A model generated the notes under the pieces. The model had not been told where the DNA came from and searched no databases. It was given only the letters and a program-made list of their open reading frames with translations. Of a stretch of DNA of 64,000 nt, positions 1-7,141 are shown in pieces (position 1 is the first letter of the stretch; every line of letters begins with the position of its first letter). A program made the translations under genes and the position numbers. Where the stretch lies: positions 4,119,436 through 4,183,435 of the forward strand of contig NZ_KQ976354.1 of NCBI RefSeq assembly GCF_000346485.2, written 5' to 3'. The stretch comes from Scytonema hofmannii PCC 7110. Lineage in GTDB: Bacteria > Cyanobacteriota > Cyanobacteriia > Cyanobacteriales > Nostocaceae.

Positions 1-152
1 ATTGCCCATACCCTCAATCGAGACAAGATAAATTATCCATCTTTCCAGTCTCCTACGGACTAGCGTAGGCGTAGCTCGCCGTAGGCATCGCCGATGTTTT
101 TCGGTTTTTTATTACTGCATTTATTGTCTCATTTGTCAATGCGTAAGTCCTG
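1..152. mobile_element. right end of a repeat or mobile element that truncates cheR
   Basis: This stretch has no coding frame. It contains a cyanobacterial interspersed-repeat motif (about 51-92, alternating CTACGG and CGTAGGC words). It ends at 140-151 with TGCGTAAGTCCT, which is the terminal inverted repeat of small elements at 19226-19326, 39826-39916 and 49460-49550. CheR coding sequence begins immediately after it, so the element end is taken as the break point. The left end is outside the window, so its size and type are unknown. Confidence 0.55.
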
Positions 153-1508
153 GAGAAATACTTTGAGCAGGTGAACAATCACTATGTTGTTCAAAAAGAG
201 TTGCGTCGTGGTGTGATTTTTGGTCGTCACGATTTGGTTCAAGATGCACCTATTTCTCGAATTGACTTATTAGTATGCCGGAATACTTTAATGTATTTCA
301 ATACTGAAACACAAGCTAAAGTTCTTGATAGATTTCATTTTGCTCTTAACGATAGCGGCTTTCTCTTTTTAGGGAAAGCAGAAATGTTGTTTAGCCGAAA
401 CAACTCATTCACTCCATTGGAATTACGACAACGAGTATTTATTAAAGTTCCAAACGGCAACTTCGGCGATATACTATTGAACTTCGCTTATTCTAGTAGG
501 CCGCAGGCTGTTCCAGAAATGGTCGATCAAATACGCATTCATGAAGCAACTTTTGAGATTGACCCCATCGCTCAAATTGTTGTAGATCTCAAAGGCGCAG
601 TCATTCTGGCTAATAGTGAAGCCCGTAACTCATTTAATCTCAACTCTAGAGATTTGGGTCGTCCTTTGCAGGATTTAGAGCTTTCCTACCGACCGGTAGA
701 ATTGCGATCGCGTATCGACCAAGTTCGCACCAATTGTCGCGGGATCGTATTAAAAGACATAGAGTGGTCTACACTCAACCGCGATCTGAAATATTTAGAC
801 GTGCAATTAATCCCCTTGTTAGATGATAACACTGACGAGTTGTTAGGTATAAAAATTATTTTTGTTGATGTTACCCGCTATAAAAACTTACAGCAGGAAC
901 TAGTTCATGCTAACCAGGAATTAGAAACGGCTTATGAAGAACTGCAATCTACCAACGAAGAATTAGAAACCACCAACGAAGAATTAGAAACCACCAACGA
1001 AGAACTTCAGTCTACTGTAGAAGAGCTAGAAACCACCAACGAAGAACTCCAGTCTACAAACGAAGAACTCGAAACTATGAATGAAGAACTGCAATCCACA
1101 AACGAGGAATTGCAGACCATGAACGAAGAACTGCGCCAACGCAGTGAAGAACTTAATAAAGTCAACGGCTTTTTGGAATCCATTCTCATCAGCCTTCGCG
1201 CCGGAGTTGTTGTTCTCAACCACAATTTACAGATCTTAATATGGAACCGGAAAGCTGAAGATTTATGGGGTTTACGGTTTGATGAAGTTTTTTCCAGACA
1301 CTTTATGACTTTGGATATCGGCTTGCCCCTAGAACCACTTAGAGTGCCAATTGGGTCTATTATCAACGGGGAATCTGATTATTATGAAGTGGTGCTGGAT
1401 GCTAGAAACCGCCGAGGTCGCGCAATTCAGTGCCACATAATTTGCACTCCTCTTTTAGGCACACCAAACGACCTTCAAGGTGTCATCCTATTGATGGAAG
1501 AGCGTTAA
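153..1508 (+). pseudogene. 5'-truncated CheR-type methyltransferase / coiled-coil / PAS protein
   Basis: The frame begins mid-domain at 153 with EKYFEQ, before any start codon; the first usable start is GTG at 171. What remains is the C-terminal part of a CheR methyltransferase (motif IDLLVCRNTLMYF), a PAS-like segment, a long coiled coil made of about ten near-identical heptads of the TNEELET/TNEELQS kind (about residues 245-335), and a C-terminal PAS domain. The intact paralogue at 10109-11557 shows that roughly 190 residues are missing, including the helical N-domain and the SAM-binding AGCxTG motif, so methyltransferase activity is very unlikely. The GTG could still give a 445-residue scaffold-like protein. 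In full-length relatives the coiled coil and PAS carry signals between CheB/CheR modules and kinases, and a PAS kinase follows here on the same strand. Truncation by the upstream element is inferred from the shared terminal repeat. Confidence 0.75.
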
Positions 1509-1721
1509 CAAGAGAAATAGTCCAAAAAGGTCATAAGTTAAAAAAAGTATTTTTCTTTGTTATTTCATTTCATTATTTTGTCATTAGGAGGGATAATATA
1601 ATCAAAAGGAGTAATCAAGATTTATTAGAAGTCAACACCTGACTATTAACCTAGTAGATAGATTAAGTATCTTGATAAGACAAGTATCTTTACGGTGGAA
1701 GAGAGGATAAGAGGAAAGCCC

Positions 1722-3044
1722 GTGAATCTTGAAAACTTTGGTCGGCAAGTACACGAGGTGCGCCGACATACCCAGCTTCTACAGTATCGTGTCAGGGAAT
1801 CACCCGAAGGACAACAAGACTTGTTATCTGAGGCTTTTGAGGAACTACGTACAGCTTTGGAAGAACTGCACGTAGCAGAAGAAGAATTGCGCCTGCAAAA
1901 CGAACAGTTGGCGATCGCATGCCAAGAAGCAGCCATAGAACGCAGACGATATCAAGAATTATTTGATTTTGCTCCTGACGGTTACCTGGTAACAGATGCT
2001 CAGGGAAAAATTTGGGAAGCGAATCATGCTGCGGCTAACCTACTAAAAATCTCAAAAAACTTTCTGATAGGAAAACCACTAGTTAACTTTTGTCTTCAAG
2101 AAGATCGTCGGGTTTTTCGTTCTCAATTACAACGCTTAATTGATATGGAGGAAATGCAAGAATGGGAAATCCAATTGCAACCTCGTAAAGGAAGCAAATT
2201 TGATGCCAGCCTCACAGTAAAAACTATCCGAGATAACGAAGGAAAACCAACAGGTTGGCGGTGGCTTATAAGAGATATCACATCTCGCAAACAAGTAGAA
2301 GAAAAACTGAAGATAATTCAAATCCAGAATTTAAAATTACAGGAAGCTTCACGATTTAAATCGCAGCTTTTAGGAGTGATATCTCATGAATTGCGTACCC
2401 CAATGAATACAATTTTGGGGTTTTCCCAACTGTTGTTACGCCGCTACTACCATCTGTTAGCACCAGAATTAAGAGAGATGGTAGAAAGGATTATTCACAG
2501 TGGCAAACATCTTTTAAAATTAATTGAAGAGATCCTTGATTTTTGCAAACTGGAAACAAATAAGGTAGAGTTAAACCTGCAAGAGTTTAATTTGGTAGAG
2601 TTAGTCACAAGAATTACAGAAGACTTGAGACCTCTAGCCAAACGAAAAAATTTGGCTTTGGTTTTGCACTTAAATATTGAAAATCCCAATATGATTATTG
2701 ATTGCGATCGCTTGCAACAAGTGTTCGTTAACTTGCTATCTAATGCCATTAAATTTACAGATATAGGTGGTGTATTTGTAGAGGTACAACAAGTTAAGGG
2801 GGAGCCATTGGTGTTAATGGTTAAGGACACAGGTATTGGCATTCCCGAATCAGACATACCACACATTTTTTCAGAATTTTGGCAAGTTGACAAGTCTACA
2901 ACTCGCAAGCAAGGTGGCGTCGGATTGGGACTGGCGATCGTAGATAAGTTAGTGCGCTTAATGAAAGGAACTATCACAGTTGAAAGTAAACTAGGAGAAG
3001 GCTCAACTTTCCGAGTAGAATTACCAGTGACCAGTGACCAGTGA
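1722..3044 (+). CDS. PAS domain-containing sensor histidine kinase
   Basis: Soluble histidine kinase of about 440 residues with no membrane segment. Order: a glutamate-rich N-terminal coiled coil (about 20-85), a PAS domain (about 90-205, with LFDFAPDGYLVTD), a HisKA domain with phospho-acceptor His in SHELRTPMN, and a HATPase_c domain with N box (LLSNAIKF), G1 (DTGIGIP) and G2 (GVGLGLAI). It probably phosphorylates a response regulator; none is adjacent. I prefer GTG at 1722, preceded by AGAGGAAAG; GTG at 1695 would add nine residues. It lies downstream of the broken cheR on the same strand and may have been its signalling partner. The last codons and the stop are written in the CCAGTGA heptamer array that follows, so the C-terminus (PVTSDQ) is repeat-derived. 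Confidence 0.88.
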   Translation: MNLENFGRQVHEVRRHTQLLQYRVRESPEGQQDLLSEAFEELRTALEELHVAEEELRLQNEQLAIACQEAAIERRRYQELFDFAPDGYLVTDAQGKIWEANHAAANLLKISKNFLIGKPLVNFCLQEDRRVFRSQLQRLIDMEEMQEWEIQLQPRKGSKFDASLTVKTIRDNEGKPTGWRWLIRDITSRKQVEEKLKIIQIQNLKLQEASRFKSQLLGVISHELRTPMNTILGFSQLLLRRYYHLLAPELREMVERIIHSGKHLLKLIEEILDFCKLETNKVELNLQEFNLVELVTRITEDLRPLAKRKNLALVLHLNIENPNMIIDCDRLQQVFVNLLSNAIKFTDIGGVFVEVQQVKGEPLVLMVKDTGIGIPESDIPHIFSEFWQVDKSTTRKQGGVGLGLAIVDKLVRLMKGTITVESKLGEGSTFRVELPVTSDQ

Positions 3045-3075
3045 CCAGTGACCAGTGACCAGTGACCAGTGACCA
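3024..3075. repeat. CCAGTGA heptanucleotide tandem repeat (about 7 copies)
   Basis: Perfect tandem CCAGTGA units that begin inside the end of the kinase gene and provide its TGA stop. Short heptamer arrays of this kind are typical of filamentous cyanobacteria. The same heptamer recurs near 4735, 44803-44838, 46245-46280 (opposite strand), 50583-50612 and 52725-52768. Confidence 0.9.
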
Positions 3076-3162
3076 ACGAGAAATAAAGAACAGTACAATT
3101 GGGATCTAAATTATCAAAAAACAGTAAAAATTCGGAAATTTTGTATCCCAGAGCAATTAACA

Positions 3163-4743
3163 ATGCAATATATATTCGATCCACCGATCCCCGTAAAAAT
3201 TCAAAAAATGAAAGAACGGGTGAGGTGGCTGCATCCGAGTGTTGTTCAGCGAGGAATCGATCAAACTAGCTTGGTCTTGGATGACGGAAACTCGGATCAT
3301 CCAGAATTTTCCTTTATGGTTATGGGTGATACCGGGTCTAAACCATCTTATGGACAGCATCCACAACGGTTAATTGCAGAGTTAATGCTAACTCAACGCG
3401 ATGAGTGCCGTTTTATTCTCCATACTGGAGATGTGATTTATGTTGTAGGTTCCCATGAGTATTATCCGCAAAATTTTATTGAACCTTATCGCGAGTTTCT
3501 AGTAGGAGGGGAAAACTATAAAGGCATTTCTTACAATCGCATGACGTTTAGTACGCCGATTTTACCAGTACTGGGTAATCATGATTACTACGATGTGCCG
3601 TTGATGTATGGTTTAATAGCAGGAACCACACTACCACTGCGACGCTTACTGCGTTACAAAGATATAGAGATTGGCTGGCATGGTTCTTATCAAGGAAACG
3701 CATATGCCACAGCATTTCTTGACTACCTCAAGCACTTTTCTCCTGGCGAAAAGTTAGAACGTCATTTAGACAGCCATTATACAGCTAAAACCAACACGGG
3801 ACGCTGTTTGCGGTACGAACCTGGAAGATTTACTCGCCTACCCAACCGCTACTATACTTTTCGTTATGGTGGGATTGACTTTTTTGCCCTCGACTCCAAC
3901 ACCTTTAATGCACCCTCTCCACTCCCTACAACAAAAGAGGGAGATATAGAACGCCGAAAGTTAGAAAAACGACGTCACTCAATAGAACAAGAGGAAACGC
4001 AAATTTTAGCAGCCTGTTCTCACCTCAATCCAGATATTCCCCAAGAAGCCGAACAACTTGATGCTCTCAAAAGTAAGTTATACCAAATTGATGAAGTCAA
4101 GATTGACATTGAGAAACAGCTTGAATCCCATCAAGCACCACCAGTAGACTTTGAACAACTCAACTGGCTTAAGCAAAGGTTAATTGAATCTTGGAATACT
4201 CAAGAGGTACGCGGACGAGTTGTTTATTTTCATCATCCACCCTATGTTACTGAAGCAAGCAAGTGGCATCAAGCACAAACTTTAGCAGTTCGTCACCGCT
4301 TGCGTGGGGTATTTGATGCTGTTGCTGACAGTCTTGGTTCTCTGACTCAAGGGCGTCCCGTAGTTGACTTGATATTAAACGGTCATGCTCATTGTTTGGA
4401 GTATCTCCGCACAACCGACACCGGACACGGTGATTCCCATATCCACTGTATAATTTCTGGTGGTAGCGGTCGCCGTCCCCGTCGTCAACGAGAGGAGGGA
4501 TCGGAATTGATGGAAACTTTTGAAGATACCACAGGTAGCTACACTCGTAAAATTGCTGACTCATTTCTTTTTCTTGGTCGCAACGGATACGACACTCAGA
4601 AACGGCTTCCTTACTCATTCGTGCGAATAGATGTTCGAGACGGTTCCCCAGCCAAGTTTATTGTTAGACCATTTATGACAGAGCGCTTTCAAGGAGAGTG
4701 GTACAATCGGGAGTTGGAGCCGTTTGTTATCAGTGACCAGTGA
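3163..4743 (+). CDS. calcineurin-like metallophosphoesterase
   Basis: 526-residue protein with the full set of dinuclear-metal motifs: GDTG (about residue 55), GDVIY (about 88), GNHDYY (about 138), FHHPPY (about 355) and NGHAHC (about 406). It should hydrolyse phosphomono- or phosphodiester bonds; the substrate is unknown. No signal peptide is visible, so it is probably cytoplasmic. Between the GNHD and HHPP blocks there is a charged, helical insertion (about residues 255-330, rich in E, K and Q), longer than in compact family members. It follows the PAS kinase after 118 bp on the same strand. The C-terminus (ISDQ) and stop are again formed by the CAGTGACCAGTGA repeat sequence. Confidence 0.85.
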   Translation: MQYIFDPPIPVKIQKMKERVRWLHPSVVQRGIDQTSLVLDDGNSDHPEFSFMVMGDTGSKPSYGQHPQRLIAELMLTQRDECRFILHTGDVIYVVGSHEYYPQNFIEPYREFLVGGENYKGISYNRMTFSTPILPVLGNHDYYDVPLMYGLIAGTTLPLRRLLRYKDIEIGWHGSYQGNAYATAFLDYLKHFSPGEKLERHLDSHYTAKTNTGRCLRYEPGRFTRLPNRYYTFRYGGIDFFALDSNTFNAPSPLPTTKEGDIERRKLEKRRHSIEQEETQILAACSHLNPDIPQEAEQLDALKSKLYQIDEVKIDIEKQLESHQAPPVDFEQLNWLKQRLIESWNTQEVRGRVVYFHHPPYVTEASKWHQAQTLAVRHRLRGVFDAVADSLGSLTQGRPVVDLILNGHAHCLEYLRTTDTGHGDSHIHCIISGGSGRRPRRQREEGSELMETFEDTTGSYTRKIADSFLFLGRNGYDTQKRLPYSFVRIDVRDGSPAKFIVRPFMTERFQGEWYNRELEPFVISDQ

Positions 4744-4766
4744 CAAAAGCAAGGTCTTCGCTCGCT

Positions 4767-4969
4767 TCACTCAGATTCTGTTTTTAAAAGTCTTTGCTCG
4801 GTGATGTCCTCGATCGCCAGTAAAATCATCTGGGTACTGTCAATCTTGAACATTTTGCGAGCTTTAAGCCGCATGATTTTACGTCCAATCCGCTCAAATT
4901 CATGCTCGACTTCAAAATCTTGAAACTGGGTATTACTGGTAAGAATTTCTTCGAGTTGCGATCGCAATT
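4767..4969 (-). pseudogene. 3' fragment of IS-split cheB-cheR-PAS gene
   Basis: Reading leftward, this fragment encodes the end of a PAS domain (NTQFQDFEVEH, then IGRKIMRLKARK and ILLAIEDITEQR), the usual C-terminus of CheB/CheR-PAS fusions. It continues the gene whose 5' part is at 7175-10003. The frame enters from the target duplication (WDILQ) and joins exactly. Summed without one target copy, the two parts give 3033 nt, or 1011 codons. On its own the fragment has only a TTG near 4967 and no evident ribosome site, so it is probably not expressed. Confidence 0.88.
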
Positions 4970-5029
4970 GGAGTATATCCCAATACTGCTCGGTTAAGGG
5001 AAAGTGAAGCCTAAAATTCCGAAGAAACT

Positions 5030-6679
5030 GTTCTCGTTTTATTTACGAGAACAAAAATGAGAGAAATTTGTATAAATGAACCCACAAGAGATGAGCAAGT
5101 ATCTCTCAAGAATGTTTATATTTAATTGAAAAAATCTCTAAACCTTGTCCCTTTTAATTTTCTATCTAGTTCAACTATCTTCTACTACTAGATGATGTCA
5201 ACTAGCGGTTGTAAAAATTGTAAAAGATAGTTGTTGCCGGGGAGTATAATTATTTCTATGACATCGTTTTTTAGTTTTAAATTTAGAACGAGTTTTCTTG
5301 ATTACCCTCGGATTAGTTCTGCCTGAGGTTGGTGGTATTTGTAAGTCTAAGATTTCCCAGATTAACCAGCTAAAATATATATTCATATTCTCAAGAGAAT
5401 GATTAACTTGCTGTTGAAACTGAGGAATAGCACGTCTGACAACTCTTAGAGAACTGGTAAAACTTAAACTTAGGGGAGATATTCCCTTGATTGCTGCACT
5501 TTGAAACATTAAATAACGTATACAATAGTGTCCTAGTAACCAACCATAAATTTCTTGGATAACTTCACGAGGATTCTTCGAGCGGATAGGAATTTTACGA
5601 CCGTTCAGATGGACTTTTAACTCATCCAAGGTGTTCTCAGCTTCCCACCGTTGATGGTATTCTTGGGCTAAGAGCAATGCAGGAAAAGTTGAAATATCCA
5701 TCAAATCAGTTACTAAACGATACACCTTTTCTACACCCTCAACTTCAATAATATATTCAATGACACGAACAGGTATTTTCGTCGCTCCCTTCTTTCTTGA
5801 CTTTCCATCAGGAGCAAGCCAACTTAGATAGGAACCATCAGGAAAAGCTTTAACAAACTCAAATTTTACATGAGATGGCACGCGACCAAGAATATGACAT
5901 TTTTGTTTGATTGCAGCATGAATCATTTTAAATGAGTGCAGTCCTCTGTCCCACATTAACAACATACTCTCCTCAACACTTCTTAATAGCTTTAAAGCTC
6001 CTTTTCTCTCTCCAATTCGATATGGACAACAAAATATGTCGATAATTAAATGAGTTCCTGCTTCGACTAAAAAAGTTAACCTAGCTTTGGGAAAAGCCGG
6101 ATTTGTACCAGGACGAGAACCAGGGTAACCAAATACTTTAGCATTAGTTTCTGTATCAGGAACATCAAAAACTGTGCCATCCAAAGCCATTATTCTCAGT
6201 CCACCCAAAAAAGCACCTGGTGTTTTAATTGTTGCTAAAGGTTTTGCAACAATTTCAAATAAACGAGTCATAACAGCAGCACCAATTCGTTGTCTAGCTT
6301 CACTTATTGATGAAGATGTTGGTATCTTAAAACGTCTCTTAAAGGGGATTTGCAAAGAATTAAAACCCTGAATGAGATTTTTCAATACATCCACGATTGA
6401 ATCGGAGGACCAAAAACTCATGGCGATTACTAGAGAGATTACTACGTGTGTAGGAAGTATTCTTTGACGCCGTGCGGTACTACTCGTTGTTGTAATCGCT
6501 GCCATAATCGACTCGGTAGGGATGATCTGGTTAAGAGCCAGCAGTAATTGTGCCCGATTTAGGATTTGATTGTTGAATTCAAAGTTAACTAGCATCATTA
6601 GCACTCAGTTTTGAAGTGAAATTTCGTATAAGATAATATTGATTAAAACACTTTTTGTTCTCGTAATCTATTCGAGAAC
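5030..6679. repeat. internal inverted repeats around the transposase
   Basis: GTTCTCG-N-TTACGAGAACAAAAA at 5030-5056 is repeated in inverted orientation at 6653-6679. Each copy itself folds (GTTCTCG pairs with CGAGAAC). They bracket the transposase gene tightly and exclude the 126-residue gene. They could be the ends of a second IS nested in the outer element, or transposase-binding or transcription-shielding structures of the same element. The flanks CGAAGAAACT and TCTATCTTTC show no duplication, so nesting is not proven. Confidence 0.6.
5198..6598 (-). CDS. IS4-family DDE transposase
   Basis: About 466 residues. The N-terminal part (about 15-110) resembles the IS4 transposase N-domain. The catalytic part follows with first Asp in MALDGTVFDVPD, second Asp in LLMWDRGLHSF and the Glu in the IS4 signature Y-(2)-R-(3)-E-(6)-K (YHQRWEAENTLDELK). 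All key residues are present and the frame is intact, so the enzyme may be active; it would cut and paste the surrounding element. ATG at 6598 is chosen, with ATG 6595 and GTG 6604 as alternatives. The C-terminus is very basic (KKTRSKFKTKKR). It probably also acts in trans on the MITEs that share its terminal repeats. Confidence 0.92.
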   Translation of the reverse strand: MMLVNFEFNNQILNRAQLLLALNQIIPTESIMAAITTTSSTARRQRILPTHVVISLVIAMSFWSSDSIVDVLKNLIQGFNSLQIPFKRRFKIPTSSSISEARQRIGAAVMTRLFEIVAKPLATIKTPGAFLGGLRIMALDGTVFDVPDTETNAKVFGYPGSRPGTNPAFPKARLTFLVEAGTHLIIDIFCCPYRIGERKGALKLLRSVEESMLLMWDRGLHSFKMIHAAIKQKCHILGRVPSHVKFEFVKAFPDGSYLSWLAPDGKSRKKGATKIPVRVIEYIIEVEGVEKVYRLVTDLMDISTFPALLLAQEYHQRWEAENTLDELKVHLNGRKIPIRSKNPREVIQEIYGWLLGHYCIRYLMFQSAAIKGISPLSLSFTSSLRVVRRAIPQFQQQVNHSLENMNIYFSWLIWEILDLQIPPTSGRTNPRVIKKTRSKFKTKKRCHRNNYTPRQQLSFTIFTTAS

Positions 6680-6703
6680 TCTATCTTTCCCCAATTCCAA
6701 TTG

Positions 6704-7084
6704 ATGCCTACGAAAACTGACGATATTATTGCCAGAGCCGAACTCTTACAGCAAGCGATCGCTACTCTACAACTACAAATTCAACAAATTCAAGCTTCAG
6801 GAGAAGTTGCACCCGAAGGTTGTTGTGTCCTGCGCTACCAGGCACGCGGTCAAAAAGGAACTTACTGGTACTATAAGTTGCACGCTCAAATGCCGATTTT
6901 CCCTACGCAAACTCCTAATAAATTAAGTAAATATAAGCATTTGGGGAAAGCTGGAAGCCCCGCTCATATTGATGCTGTTATGCAAGTTACACGAAGAATG
7001 CAAATCGACACCTTAAAAAATACGATTCATTCTCTCAGACAAAACTGGATAGATTTGTACGAAAGTCTCAAAGACAAAAAATAA
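6704..7084 (+). CDS. small coiled-coil protein carried in the IS (passenger gene)
   Basis: 126 residues, function not recognised. There is an N-terminal helix (residues 5-40, leucine/glutamine-rich), a central YWYYKLHAQ-PIFP segment, then KYKHLGK and a C-terminal helix (RRMQIDTLKNTIHSLRQNW). The layout (coiled coil, aromatic YW patch, KHL, basic helix) resembles the 192-residue protein at 11729-12307 and recalls the DUF6788-type small proteins, but that family call is tentative. It sits inside the IS but outside the inner inverted repeats, transcribed opposite to the transposase. Accessory function in transposition, or regulation, is possible but unproven. Confidence 0.6.
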   Translation: MPTKTDDIIARAELLQQAIATLQLQIQQIQASGEVAPEGCCVLRYQARGQKGTYWYYKLHAQMPIFPTQTPNKLSKYKHLGKAGSPAHIDAVMQVTRRMQIDTLKNTIHSLRQNWIDLYESLKDKK

Positions 7085-7141
7085 CCTTGCCCATCCGCTT
7101 TCAGTTATCGTTTTTAATACGCGAACACATTTGACACTGTT

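Noticed and set aside
1007-1366. Open frames on the minus strand across the coiled-coil region (119 and 65 codons)
   Set aside because: They are shadows of the 21-bp heptad repeat of the plus-strand gene; low-complexity Ser/Thr/Val product.
2495-3184. 229-codon minus-strand frame over the kinase end
   Set aside because: Antisense to the conserved HATPase domain, with repeat-derived LVTGHWS runs from the CCAGTGA array.
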